Positions 33,395 through 42,271 are shown, counted from the stretch's first letter. The stretch is 64,000 nucleotides of DNA from Capnocytophaga granulosa ATCC 51502 (GCF_000411115.1 NZ_KE150242.1:177732-241731); one strand, 5' to 3'. Made by a program: numbers and translations. The notes: generated from the letters alone by a model not told the origin.

Positions 33395-34594
33395 ATGAAG
33401 TCTTATCCTTTCGCTATTGTTTTTTCTCTTACCGCTGTAGTGGTAGGACTGGTGCTACAATTCTCCATAGGCAGTATCAGTAAGAGTTGGTTTAGCTTTC
33501 CTTACAATGTGGTAGGGGGAGCCGTCTTTGTCTTTTTGACAACGGCTATTTATTTTCTTTGGCGCAAGACTAACTTTATACTTCGTTTCGCCTCGGCACC
33601 TTTTGCCATTGTTACGGTAGTAACACTTGGGGTACTGACCATTGGGCTGGGAAGTATCAATGTAAAGCCTGAGGGACTTAAAGGTATCCTGGGCAAGTTG
33701 GGCTTAGATGACCTTACCAAGACATGGTATTTTGGCCTTGTTTTCTTTTTGACCTTAACCAATCTTTGGTTTTCTATCCTCAAGCGCTCTATGGTTTATC
33801 AGCGTAAGAATATTGCTTTCTTGCTCAATCACTTTGGTTTGTGGCTGGCTATGTTTGCAGGCGTCTTAGGTCAGGGAGATATTGTTCGCCTTACGATGGA
33901 CCTTAAGAAGGATATCCCCCAGTGGCAGGCCAAAACAGCCGATGATAAGGTAGTAAATCTGCCTCTGGCGATAGAACTCAAGGAATTTTCTATAGACATT
34001 TATCCTAACAAACTCTTTGTGATAGATACCACAGGTACTTCGCTGCCTAAGGGCAAGCCTGTTGGTTTTATGTTAGAGCGGGAAGGAGAGCAGGCCACAC
34101 TGCTTAATTGGAAAATTACCCTACACAAGTATTTAGAAAAAGCCATTCCAGATACAGATTCCACTTATATTAACCATACCATGTGGGGAGCTGCCAATGC
34201 AGCTCTAGTTACAGTAGAGGACTTGCGTACCCACCAGAGGAAGAAAGAATGGATCTCGGCAGGGAACTTCCAGCTTCCTCCTCGTGCAATAGACTTAGAT
34301 AAAGAACATACTCTAGTTATGGCGCCACCTGAAGCACGTAAGTTCCAATCTCAAGTACTTATCTATCAGAAGGGTAGCAATCGTATCTTGGAAGAAAAGA
34401 TAGAAGTCAATCACCCCATAAGTGTAGGCGGTTGGCGTATCTATCAGCTCAGTTATGATGAGCGTATGGGGCGCTGGTCAGACCTCAGTGTAGTGGAACT
34501 GGTATCAGACCCTTGGCTTCCAGTGGTGTATGTAGGTATTTTCTTACTTATTGCAGGCGGTGTAGCGCTATTATTTGAAGTAAAAAAGAATTAG
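33395..34594 (+). CDS. Cytochrome c biogenesis protein, ResB/CcsB-like
   Basis: The 399-residue protein has about four transmembrane helices in the first 170 residues and one at the C-terminus (about 372-393), with a periplasmic domain between ('KEFSIDIYPNKLFV', 'VNHPISVGGWRIYQLSYDE'). This is the ResB-type partner of CcsA in system II heme attachment. It lies 136 nt after nrfA and 121 nt before ccsA. Confidence 0.85.
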   Translation: MKSYPFAIVFSLTAVVVGLVLQFSIGSISKSWFSFPYNVVGGAVFVFLTTAIYFLWRKTNFILRFASAPFAIVTVVTLGVLTIGLGSINVKPEGLKGILGKLGLDDLTKTWYFGLVFFLTLTNLWFSILKRSMVYQRKNIAFLLNHFGLWLAMFAGVLGQGDIVRLTMDLKKDIPQWQAKTADDKVVNLPLAIELKEFSIDIYPNKLFVIDTTGTSLPKGKPVGFMLEREGEQATLLNWKITLHKYLEKAIPDTDSTYINHTMWGAANAALVTVEDLRTHQRKKEWISAGNFQLPPRAIDLDKEHTLVMAPPEARKFQSQVLIYQKGSNRILEEKIEVNHPISVGGWRIYQLSYDERMGRWSDLSVVELVSDPWLPVVYVGIFLLIAGGVALLFEVKKN

Positions 34595-34712
34595 TTGTCA
34601 GTTGTTAGTTGTCAGTTGTTAGTTGTTAGTTGTCAGTTGTTAGTTGTCAGTTGTCAGTCTCTAGAAACTAACCACTAATCACTGATAGTTATTCACTAAT
34701 CGTTATTCACTT
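34595..34712. repeat. AGTTGTTAGTTGTCAG tandem spacer repeat
   Basis: About eight units of 'TTAGTTGTCAGTTG' type follow the ResB-like stop, then mirrored 'CTAACCACTAATCACT' units. The whole 118-nt spacer is built of these short repeats and can form hairpins. Confidence 0.7.
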
Positions 34713-34715
34713 ATT

Positions 34716-35510
34716 ATGTGGTCATATTTTAACATCATCACCTACCTTACCATAGCCTTATGGCTTGTGGGAGGAGGGCTTATTTACAGCAAAAGTAAGG
34801 CCCTAAGAGGCTTTGCTATTACGAGCCATTTGGTAGCAACAGTACTCATAGGAGGCTTTATTGTTGCCTTGTGGAAGGGATTGGAGCGTCCGCCCTTGCG
34901 TACCTTGGCCGAAACACGTATATGGTATGCCTTCTTTATGGGGCTGATAGGTTATGCGATCTACCTGCTCTATAGGCAAAAATGGATGCTCAGCTATTCG
35001 GCAGTGATGGGTATTGTCTTTGTAGGACTTACCTACACCCACCCCGATACGATGAACAAGGCACTGATGCCTGCCCTGCAAAGTGTGTGGTTTATCCCGC
35101 ATGTGATCGTCTATATCTTTGCCTATGCCATGCTCGGTATGGCTTCACTGACGGCTTTTTATGGGATTTATCGCTATAAGAGGGGACAGGAGATTCTTTC
35201 GGTCTTTGCCCTTACAGACCAGCTTATCAAGATAGGCTATGTATTCCTTACCTTTGGGCTGCTCTTTGGCGCTCTTTGGGCAAAGGAAGCATGGGGGCAT
35301 TACTGGACATGGGATCCTAAAGAAACGTGGGCTTTTATCACTTGGCTGGGGTATTTGGTCTATCTGCATCACAAGTATAATCATAAAGAGAAAAAGCCCT
35401 TACAGAGTTTTATCATTGTAGGGATAGCCTTTGTATTGCTCCTTATCTGCTGGTTTGGGGTCAATTACCTCCCTACAGCCCAGTTGAGTGTACATACTTA
35501 CACAGGGTAA
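34716..35510 (+). CDS. ccsA: Cytochrome c biogenesis protein CcsA
   Basis: The 264-residue protein has about eight transmembrane helices and the heme-handling WWD motif 'WGHYWTWDPKETWAF' (about 193-207). Conserved histidines flank it ('IPHVIVYIFAYA', 'QLSVHTYTG'). With the ResB-like protein it forms the system II cytochrome c synthase, needed for the multiheme NrfH/NrfA encoded just upstream. Confidence 0.93.
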   Translation: MWSYFNIITYLTIALWLVGGGLIYSKSKALRGFAITSHLVATVLIGGFIVALWKGLERPPLRTLAETRIWYAFFMGLIGYAIYLLYRQKWMLSYSAVMGIVFVGLTYTHPDTMNKALMPALQSVWFIPHVIVYIFAYAMLGMASLTAFYGIYRYKRGQEILSVFALTDQLIKIGYVFLTFGLLFGALWAKEAWGHYWTWDPKETWAFITWLGYLVYLHHKYNHKEKKPLQSFIIVGIAFVLLLICWFGVNYLPTAQLSVHTYTG

Positions 35511-35573
35511 AGAGCTAAAGAAAAAAGAGACAATGAGTCAATTTGCCAAATGGTAAATTGGCTCATTTGTAAA

Positions 35574-35605
35574 TTGTCAAATTACCAAATTATTCGTACT
35601 TTTGC
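35574..35605 (+). promoter_or_regulatory. Promoter of the CCG-domain gene
   Basis: TTG at 35574-35576, 20 nt, TACTTTTGC at 35597-35605. The leader is only a few bases, since the ATG is at 35620. This rules out the longer frame beginning at 35602. Confidence 0.7.
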
Positions 35606-35619
35606 CGCTTGAAAAATAT

Positions 35620-36408
35620 ATGTCTATGAACTTTCATGTTCCCACTATGGCGGAGCTTAGCGCACAAGGGATTAAGCCCGACGTCCTTTTCTGGATAGGC
35701 TGTGCAGGCAGCTTTGATGAGCGGGCACGCCGCGTGACCAAAGCTATGGCCAAGATACTCCACAAGGCGGGGGTTTCTTTTGCGGTACTGGGTGCCGAAG
35801 AAGGTTGTACAGGCGACCCCGCTAAGCGTGCTGGCAATGAGTTCCTCTTCCAGATGCAAGCGCTGACCAATATAGAGACCCTTAATAACTATGGTATTAC
35901 CAAGATTGTAACGGCTTGTCCGCACTGTTTCAATACCTTGCGCAACGAATATCCTGCCCTAGGGGGTAAGTATGAGGTCTTGCACCATACCCAGCTCCTC
36001 CAACAGCTTTTGGACGAGGGGCGACTGAAGGTAGAGGGGGGAATGTTCAAAGGCAAGCGCATCACCTTTCACGACCCTTGCTACTTAGGACGAGGTAATG
36101 GAGAGTATGAAGCACCGAGGGCTATCTTGGAGAAGTTGGAAGCCGAGATTGTAGAGATGAAGAAAAGCAAAGCCCGCTCTTTCTGTTGTGGGGCAGGAGG
36201 CGCTCAGATGTTCAAGGAAGCCGAAAAAGGAACAGGAGAGATTAACAATGCTCGTGCTGCTCAGGCCTTGGATGTACGCCCTGAGATTATCGTAACGGCT
36301 TGTCCGTTCTGTAATACCATGCTCACCGATGGGGTGAAAAACCAACAAAGGGAAATCGTCCCCGTTAGCGATATTGCTTTGCTGATAGAACAAGCGGAAG
36401 AACTGTAA
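35620..36408 (+). CDS. (Fe-S)-binding CCG-domain protein (HdrB/GlpC-like)
   Basis: The 262-residue cytosolic protein has two cysteine-rich CCG-type motifs: 'TACPHCFNTL...HDPCYLGR' with 'CCGAGGAQMF', plus a second 'TACPFCNTML'. These domains bind an iron-sulfur cluster in heterodisulfide reductase B, GlpC and lactate-utilisation proteins. In Bacteroidota a 4Fe-4S partner gene usually sits next to it, but here the neighbours are ccsA and trmB. The redox partner is unknown. Confidence 0.88.
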   Translation: MSMNFHVPTMAELSAQGIKPDVLFWIGCAGSFDERARRVTKAMAKILHKAGVSFAVLGAEEGCTGDPAKRAGNEFLFQMQALTNIETLNNYGITKIVTACPHCFNTLRNEYPALGGKYEVLHHTQLLQQLLDEGRLKVEGGMFKGKRITFHDPCYLGRGNGEYEAPRAILEKLEAEIVEMKKSKARSFCCGAGGAQMFKEAEKGTGEINNARAAQALDVRPEIIVTACPFCNTMLTDGVKNQQREIVPVSDIALLIEQAEEL

Positions 36409-36518
36409 TAATGATTAATGCCAATAATGATTAATGATCAATGGAGGGCTAATTGTTATTAATCCCTTTAATATCCTTGTTATTAATCATTAAACATTAA
36501 TCATTAAACATTAATTAT
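36407..36518. repeat. TAATGATTAATG / CATTAATCATTA spacer repeat
   Basis: The spacer before trmB repeats 'AATGATTAATG' on the left and 'ATTAATCATTAAACATTAATC' on the right, again giving an inverted arrangement. It closely resembles the spacer at 17112-17176. Confidence 0.6.
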
Positions 36519-36519
36519 C

Positions 36520-37197
36520 ATGGGAAGTAAAAACAAACTCAAACGATTTAGAGAAAACGAAACCTTTGCCAATGTGATTCAGCCTAACCGAGAGGAGGTA
36601 ATCGCGGGTAATTTCCCACTCAAAGGGGTGTGGGCAAGGGATTTTTTCAAAAATAACCACCCTATCGTCTTGGAATTGGGTTGTGGAAGGGGAGAATATA
36701 CGGTAAATCTAGCCAAAGAGTACCCCGATAAGAACTTTATAGGTGTGGATATCAAGGGTGCACGCTTTTGGAGAGGGGCGAAAACTGCTTTGGAGGAGCA
36801 AATCCCCAATGCGGCCTTTCTTAGAACCCAAATAGAACTGATAGACCACCTTTTCGCTCAAGGAGAGGTATCCGAGATATGGATTACCTTTCCCGACCCT
36901 CAGATCAAGTACAAGCGTACCAAGCATAGGCTTACCAATCAGGATTTCTTGGCCAAGTATAAGCATATCCTTTCCCCTGAAGGGCTTATACACCTGAAGA
37001 CCGATAGTGAATACTTGCACGGATATACCTTGGGACTCTTGCATGGTATGGGACATGAGATTCTCTATGCCAATCATCATATCTATCGTAACGAAGGCGC
37101 TCCTAAGGAAGTACTGACCATACAGACCACTTATGAAAAGCAGTATCTAGCTCAGGGCAAACCTATTACCTATATTCGTTTTCGATTGAAAAAATAA
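36520..37197 (+). CDS. trmB: tRNA (guanine-N7-)-methyltransferase TrmB
   Basis: TrmB methylates G46 in the tRNA variable loop using SAM. The 225-residue protein has the SAM motif 'VLELGCGRGEYTV', 'FIGVDIKGARFWRGAK', 'WITFPDPQIKYKRTKHRLT' (catalytic Asp and substrate-binding region) and 'LIHLKTDSEYLHGYT'. The start is ATGGGAAGTAAAAAC, matching the usual Bacteroidota N-terminus. Confidence 0.96.
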   Translation: MGSKNKLKRFRENETFANVIQPNREEVIAGNFPLKGVWARDFFKNNHPIVLELGCGRGEYTVNLAKEYPDKNFIGVDIKGARFWRGAKTALEEQIPNAAFLRTQIELIDHLFAQGEVSEIWITFPDPQIKYKRTKHRLTNQDFLAKYKHILSPEGLIHLKTDSEYLHGYTLGLLHGMGHEILYANHHIYRNEGAPKEVLTIQTTYEKQYLAQGKPITYIRFRLKK

Positions 37198-37216
37198 AGA
37201 CCTTTCTAGGCAGAGA

Positions 37217-37269
37217 AACTCCCACAGATTACATGGATTTGAAGGTTATCCGTGAAATCTGAGGGAGTT
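37217..37269. repeat. 22-bp imperfect hairpin related to the fold-back element arms
   Basis: AACTCCCACAGATTACATGGAT (split here as 37217-37238) pairs with 37248-37269 with three mismatches. The sequence CTCCCACAGATT and CCGTGAAATCTG match the internal arms of the 12885 and 52506 elements, so it may be a reduced relative. It also sits where a bidirectional terminator for trmB and the transaldolase is expected. Confidence 0.55.
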
Positions 37270-37289
37270 AAGTTTTTATAAGAAATTAT

Positions 37290-37937
37290 TTATCCCTTAG
37301 CGTCGGCTAAGAACTTGGCCAAACCTATATCGGTAAGGGGGTGTTTCAAAAGGCCTAAAATGGCTGAAAGGGGAGCGGTAATGACATCGGCACCTATCTT
37401 GGCGCACTCTATGATGTGCATAGTATGCCTTACTGAAGCGGCAAGTACCTGAGTCTGGTAACCATAGTTGTCATAAATCAGGCGAATATCGGCAATCAGA
37501 CCAAGCCCATCGGTAGAGACATCGTCCAAGCGGCCGATAAAAGGGGATACATAAGTAGCACCTGCTTTGGCAGCCAAGAGCGCTTGTCCTGCTGAAAAGA
37601 CTAAGGTACAGTTGGTTCTGATTCCCTTTTGAGAGAAGTAGCGAATGGCACGTATCCCGTCCTTGATCATAGGCACCTTAACCACAATCTGAGAGTGGAG
37701 TGCCGCTAAGGCTTCTCCTTCTTTGATGATTCCTTCATAATCAGTGGCAATTACCTCGGCAGAGACATCGCCCTGTACCATTTCACAAATCTTCTTATAG
37801 TGCTCAAGAATGTTGGCTTCTCCGCGTATACCTTCCTTGGCCATGAGAGAGGGGTTGGTAGTTACCCCGTCCAAAACCCCTAAGTTTTCGGCCTCTTCTA
37901 TCTGTGCCAAATTGGCCGTATCAATAAAAAATTTCAT
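37290..37937 (-). CDS. Transaldolase / fructose-6-phosphate aldolase family protein
   Basis: The 215-residue protein is of the short (TalC/Fsa) subfamily: '[16 protein letters not shown]', '[15 protein letters not shown]', Schiff-base Lys in '[12 protein letters not shown]' and '[13 protein letters not shown]'. It acts in the non-oxidative pentose phosphate pathway or as fructose-6-phosphate aldolase; sequence alone does not decide between them. Promoter box ACAAAGGTA (TACCTTTGT on the minus strand) lies at 37955-37963. Confidence 0.93.
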   Translation of the reverse strand: MKFFIDTANLAQIEEAENLGVLDGVTTNPSLMAKEGIRGEANILEHYKKICEMVQGDVSAEVIATDYEGIIKEGEALAALHSQIVVKVPMIKDGIRAIRYFSQKGIRTNCTLVFSAGQALLAAKAGATYVSPFIGRLDDVSTDGLGLIADIRLIYDNYGYQTQVLAASVRHTMHIIECAKIGADVITAPLSAILGLLKHPLTDIGLAKFLADAKG

Positions 37938-38041
37938 GTGTATAATATTTTATGACAAAGGTACTATTTTCTTTTGAGATAGCCCCCCAAAATAGGAAAA
38001 ATCTTTTCACAGAAAAATTTTTTAATATGTATAAATAATCG

Positions 38042-38049
38042 TATCTTTG
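38042..38049 (+). promoter_or_regulatory. -7 box of the 481-residue conserved gene
   Basis: TATCTTTG lies 33 nt before the ATG. Confidence 0.55.
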
Positions 38050-38082
38050 ACATTTATTACAATAATCTAAAACAAACTATAC

Positions 38083-39528
38083 ATGGGAACTTATATCGTG
38101 GGGGATAGGGATTTTGAGGAAATTCCTTCCCTGAGTGCTAAAGCACTTCGTATCAATCTTAATAAACATATCTACGGGACTTTCTCGGAAATAGGGGCAG
38201 GCCAAGAGACTGTACGTTATTTCTTTCGTGCAGGAGGGGCATCGGGGACTATAGCCAAGGCAGTAAGTGCCTATGATAAGAATTTTAGCGACGCCCTCTA
38301 TGGGGCGGAAAAGGACGGACGTTATGTAACCGAAGGGCGCCTCAAGAAGATGCTTAGCCACGAGATTAAGCTCTTGGAGGAACGCTTGCCACGAGACAAA
38401 TATCCAGACAAACTCTTCTTTACCTATGCCAATACGGTTACCACGATTGACTTTGCCAAACGCTACAAGGGGCATGGCTGGGTAGGGATTCGTTTCCAGA
38501 CAGAACCCGAAGGGGGGTATAATGATATTATCCTGCATATTCGTTTTCACCAGACTGAAACTCGAGCCCAACAAGAGACCTTGGGTAAGCTAGGGGTGAA
38601 CCTTATCCATAGTGCTTTCTACAAGGCGGATAAGCCACAGCGCATCGTCAAGTACCTCTATGACCATATAGACAAAGACCTCATCGAGATAGATATGATT
38701 AACTTCTCAGGGCCTAAATTTGCAGGGGTAGATAATCGCTTAATGAGCTTGCAACTAATCAAAAATGGCATGACCGAAGCGGTGATGTTTGACGCCGATG
38801 GGAACAACCAACTCCCTGCCGAACAGCTCTATAAGAAGAATATCCTCACCCTTAGGGGTAGTTTCCGCCCAGTGACCAATGTCAATATAGACATGCTCGA
38901 ACGCTCCTTGGAACTCTTTCTCAAGGAAAAGGGCGTAGAGAAGGACAATACACAGGTGATTTTTGAGATTACTCTCTCCAACCTTTTGGCCTCTGGGGAG
39001 TTGGACGAACAAGATTTTATGGATAGGGCACGTATCCTCTGCTCGCTGGGCTATAAGGTGCTTATTTCCAACTTCAAGGAGTACTACCGCTTGGCTGAAT
39101 ATTTCTCCAATTATACCAAAGCACAGATGGGTATGGTTATGGGAGCGGATAACCTGATAGCGATTTTTGAAGAGGACTATTATAAGCACCTAAGTGGCGG
39201 TATTTTGGAGGCCTTCGGAAAGCTCTTCTATCGCGATATCAAAATCTACCTATATCCTATGCGCAATAAGGAAACAGGCCAGATAATCACCAGCAATAAC
39301 ATCCATGTATCGCCTCGTATGAAGGAGTTGTATAAGTTCTTTAAATTCAATGAAAAAGTGGTAGATATAGAAGACTATGATGCCAAGAACTTGAATATTC
39401 GTTCTCGTGATATTGTACAACAGATAAAAAGTGGGCAAGAAGGCTGGCAATCCGCACTGCCTAAGGGGGTAGCTGAAATGATAGAGAAGAACGGCTATTT
39501 CGGCTGGAACAAAGATAAGACTGATTAG
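38083..39528 (+). CDS. Conserved Bacteroidota protein of unknown function
   Basis: The 481-residue cytosolic protein has no signal peptide or membrane helix. It has strongly patterned motifs: 'ALRINLNKHIYGTFSEIGAG', 'FFRAGGASGTIAKA', 'NTVTTIDFAKRYKGHGWVGI', 'INFSGPKFAGVDNRLMSLQL' and 'HLSGGILEAFGKLF'. I recall close relatives throughout Flavobacteriia with inconsistent labels (nicotinate-nucleotide adenylyltransferase, TonB-dependent receptor), none of which the sequence supports. The high motif density suggests an enzyme with a phosphate- or nucleotide-binding site, which is inference. It is monocistronic. Confidence 0.85.
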   Translation: MGTYIVGDRDFEEIPSLSAKALRINLNKHIYGTFSEIGAGQETVRYFFRAGGASGTIAKAVSAYDKNFSDALYGAEKDGRYVTEGRLKKMLSHEIKLLEERLPRDKYPDKLFFTYANTVTTIDFAKRYKGHGWVGIRFQTEPEGGYNDIILHIRFHQTETRAQQETLGKLGVNLIHSAFYKADKPQRIVKYLYDHIDKDLIEIDMINFSGPKFAGVDNRLMSLQLIKNGMTEAVMFDADGNNQLPAEQLYKKNILTLRGSFRPVTNVNIDMLERSLELFLKEKGVEKDNTQVIFEITLSNLLASGELDEQDFMDRARILCSLGYKVLISNFKEYYRLAEYFSNYTKAQMGMVMGADNLIAIFEEDYYKHLSGGILEAFGKLFYRDIKIYLYPMRNKETGQIITSNNIHVSPRMKELYKFFKFNEKVVDIEDYDAKNLNIRSRDIVQQIKSGQEGWQSALPKGVAEMIEKNGYFGWNKDKTD

Positions 39529-39600
39529 ACTCGTGAAGGTGTCTAAAAATAAAGGAGTGTTGCCCTAAGAGCAACACTCCTTTATTATAAGTATTAAATT

Positions 39601-40377
39601 CTACATAGTTGCAAAAAATGCTTCCATTTTCTCTCTCTCTTCCCTGGCCAACTCAGGGTCTATAAGGATACGCCCACTGTGCTCATCGGTGATGATTTTC
39701 TTACGGGTAGAGATTTCCACTTGTACCTGAGGCGGAATCACGAAGAAAGATCCACCAGAGGCACCACGCTCTACAGGTACCACAGCTAAGCGGTTTACCA
39801 CACTATTGCGAATACGTTGGTAAGCACTCAAAAGGCGTGGTTCTATCTCGGAGGAGATTTCCATTTCCTTTTTAAGGAGAGTTTCCTCATCCTTTTGGGT
39901 TTCTTCAAGGATAGATGAAAGCTCTTCTTTCTTGTGTTGTAGGTGCTTTTTGCGCTCTTCAAGTTGTTCTTTTATCTTGGAGATAGAGAGTTTCTTTTGC
40001 TCAATATCCGCTTTGAACTCTTTTAGGTGTTTTTCAGCCAATTGGATTTCAAGCTCTTGGAACTCTATTTCCTTGGAGATAGCGTTGAACTCACGGTTGT
40101 TACGTACATTCTTCTGTTGTTCCGCATATTTTTTGATAAGCGCTTTGCTCTCCTCAATAAGGTTCTTTTTGGCGGTGATATCCACATTGATCTTTTCAAT
40201 ATCATCGGTCAGACGCTCGGCACGACTTTCCAATCCAGCCACCTCATCTTCTAAATCTTCTACTTCCAAGGGGAGTTCGCCACGCACATTTCTCAGTTCA
40301 TCTATTTTGCAATCAATGAGTTGCAAATCATATAGGGTTCTTAGTTTGTCCTCTACGGATACTTCTTTTTTTGTCAT
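39601..40377 (-). CDS. Coiled-coil 'C4-type zinc ribbon' family protein lacking the cysteines
   Basis: The 258-residue protein is a long coiled coil (about 10-190) followed by the C-terminal region of the zf-RING_7 family: 'RGASGGSFFVIPPQVQVEI' and 'DEHSGRILIDPEL'. In most relatives these contain two CxxC pairs that bind zinc; here the cysteines are replaced by other residues. It follows the Nif3-like gene by 2 nt, a pairing that is conserved widely in bacteria. The function is unknown. Confidence 0.85.
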   Translation of the reverse strand: MTKKEVSVEDKLRTLYDLQLIDCKIDELRNVRGELPLEVEDLEDEVAGLESRAERLTDDIEKINVDITAKKNLIEESKALIKKYAEQQKNVRNNREFNAISKEIEFQELEIQLAEKHLKEFKADIEQKKLSISKIKEQLEERKKHLQHKKEELSSILEETQKDEETLLKKEMEISSEIEPRLLSAYQRIRNSVVNRLAVVPVERGASGGSFFVIPPQVQVEISTRKKIITDEHSGRILIDPELAREEREKMEAFFATM

Positions 40378-40379
40378 AA

Positions 40380-41474
40380 CTATAAGTAGTTGATAGGATT
40401 CGTATTTGTATTCGCTAAATAAAATGCAAAGGTACTAAATTTTTTCGTAAGTTGTTCCCATAAAAGCAATTTTGTGAATTGTTCGCTTTCATAGTGTCCT
40501 ATATCGGCCAAAAGCAGCCGCCCTTCGGCCTTGAAAAATTCGTGGTACTTAATATCGGAAGTGACGTAGGCATCGCAACCAGCGGCTATGCAAGCCCCTA
40601 TAGCATCGGCACCACTTCCCCCCAGTACGGCCACTTTTTGTATCTTTTTTCCTAAGAGAGCGGAGTGTCGTACACAAGCGGTTTGCATGCGTTCCTTTAC
40701 AAAGTTAAGGAAAGGGAGTTCTTCCATAGGTGTCTCCAGATAGCCTATCATACCTAGCCCTATATGCTGGTGCGTATTCTCTAGGGTATAGATCTCATAG
40801 GCGACTTCCTCGTAAGGGTGATGAGTGAAGAGAGCTTGTAAGATACTACGCCTGAGGTGCTTAGGGAAAATAACACTGATACGGGTCTCCCCTTCGCTAT
40901 GAAATACTTCAGGCGCTCCTATAGTGGGGTGACTCTGGGCATTGCCCATATAAGTGCCCATGCCTTCTGTATTGAAACTACACTTGGCGTAGTTGCCTAT
41001 ATTTCCTGCACCTGCAGCAAAGAGGTGTTCTCTTAAGGCAGCGGCATCCTTGTGGGGTACATAGGTTACCAATTGTTCTATCGTATGGGCTTGGGGGAGG
41101 AGTATTTCTCGGTTGGAGAGTGCTAAGCGGTCACAGATACGGGAGTTGACCCCCCAGAAGGAATTATCCAAGGCGGTGTGTATCGCATAGATAGCGATAT
41201 GGTGCTCTATGGCTTTGATAACGGTGCGTTCCACATAGCTGCTCCCAGTGAGTCGCTTAAGACCACCGAAGATGATCGGGTGAAAACTTACAATGAGATT
41301 ACAATCCCGTGCTATGGCCTCTTCAACGACCGACTCTAAGGTGTCGAGAGTAATGAGCACCCCACGCAAAGGCGTATCGGGGTTTCCTACCAGTAGGCCT
41401 ACATTGTCGAAATCCTCCGCATAGGTAAGGGGCGCAAGGGTTTCCAAGTACTGGATAACATCTTGTATTTTCAT
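40380..41474 (-). CDS. Nif3-like dinuclear metal centre protein
   Basis: The 364-residue protein of the NIF3/YbgI/YqfO family forms toroidal hexamers with a two-metal site. Metal ligands are visible in 'CNLIVSFHPIIF', 'YAIHTALDNS' and the C-terminal 'GHYESEQF'. The middle ~120 residues are the PII/CutA-like insert of YqfO-type members. The reaction is unproven; some are annotated as GTP cyclohydrolase I type 2. The -7 box at 41479-41487 sits so close to the ATG that the mRNA may be almost leaderless. Confidence 0.92.
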   Translation of the reverse strand: MKIQDVIQYLETLAPLTYAEDFDNVGLLVGNPDTPLRGVLITLDTLESVVEEAIARDCNLIVSFHPIIFGGLKRLTGSSYVERTVIKAIEHHIAIYAIHTALDNSFWGVNSRICDRLALSNREILLPQAHTIEQLVTYVPHKDAAALREHLFAAGAGNIGNYAKCSFNTEGMGTYMGNAQSHPTIGAPEVFHSEGETRISVIFPKHLRRSILQALFTHHPYEEVAYEIYTLENTHQHIGLGMIGYLETPMEELPFLNFVKERMQTACVRHSALLGKKIQKVAVLGGSGADAIGACIAAGCDAYVTSDIKYHEFFKAEGRLLLADIGHYESEQFTKLLLWEQLTKKFSTFAFYLANTNTNPINYL

Positions 41475-41478
41475 TGTA

Positions 41479-41487
41479 GCAAAAGTA
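41479..41487 (-). promoter_or_regulatory. -7 box immediately upstream of the Nif3-like gene
   Basis: TACTTTTGC on the minus strand ends 4 nt before the ATG, predicting a very short or absent leader. Confidence 0.5.
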
Positions 41488-41503
41488 AATCAGAACAAGG
41501 GTA

Positions 41504-42271
41504 TTAGAAAATATTGTCTTCGGTGAGACTGCTCACTTTCAAGTATTTAGAAGAAGCTAAATATCTCTTGTTGGTGTAATAGGCAAAGACCATAGTTCCA
41601 TCCTTGATAGTTTCAATAACCTCTTTGTATATGTTTGTAGGCAACACAGGGCAGCCCAAGCTACGGCCAAAGCGTCCGTTTCTCTTTAGGAAATCCTCAT
41701 TCATATAGTCGGCTGTATGGATAACGATACCGCGCTTATAGGCATTGGAATTGTAGTTACGTTCGTTGCCATAAAGTTTTAGACTAAAGCCTGCATCACC
41801 ATTGTAGGTCTTGCCAGTAACATAGAACCCCAAGCTACTCTTGTGGGATTCTTCCTCGTTGGAGAAATAAGTGGAGGCGGAAGTACCTGTCTTCTTGCCA
41901 TGTGCCACATAGGTATGGTAGAGGATTTGTCGGCTGTCTAAGTCTATGGTATAGAAGCGCTTTTTATCGCTGTCTTTGGTGAAATCAATGATAGAAAGCA
42001 GGCGCTTATCATTGAGTTTGTTCTGTAACTTCATGTTCTGATAGCCAATATAGGCATATCTAAAAGCTTTGAAATCAAGATCATATTCTCGTCCTTTGAT
42101 ATCAACATACATTCTCTTGATGGCATATTCAAAGTTCTCATGAGGAGAGTCTAAGCTATCAAGTACAATACGGGAGAGCTTGGAGGAAACAATATTGGAC
42201 TGCTGCCCATAGAAGGTAGTGGCTGTAATAAAACAGAAGAGAGATAGCGCGAATGAGGTAATTCTTTTCAT
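41504..42271 (-). CDS. Murein L,D-transpeptidase catalytic domain protein
   Basis: The 255-residue exported protein has a signal peptide to about residue 22 and a YkuD-type catalytic domain: His185 in 'GIVIHTADYM' and Cys207 in 'GRSLGCPVLP'. These enzymes exchange or form 3-3 links in peptidoglycan or attach proteins to it. It stands alone upstream of the Nif3-like gene. The preceding 272-nt AT-rich spacer holds no recognisable gene. Confidence 0.9.
   Translation of the reverse strand: MKRITSFALSLFCFITATTFYGQQSNIVSSKLSRIVLDSLDSPHENFEYAIKRMYVDIKGREYDLDFKAFRYAYIGYQNMKLQNKLNDKRLLSIIDFTKDSDKKRFYTIDLDSRQILYHTYVAHGKKTGTSASTYFSNEEESHKSSLGFYVTGKTYNGDAGFSLKLYGNERNYNSNAYKRGIVIHTADYMNEDFLKRNGRFGRSLGCPVLPTNIYKEVIETIKDGTMVFAYYTNKRYLASSKYLKVSSLTEDNIF

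Noticed and set aside
34595..34712. CRISPR array in the ResB-ccsA spacer
   Set aside because: The tandem words are contiguous with no unique spacers, and no cas genes are in the window.
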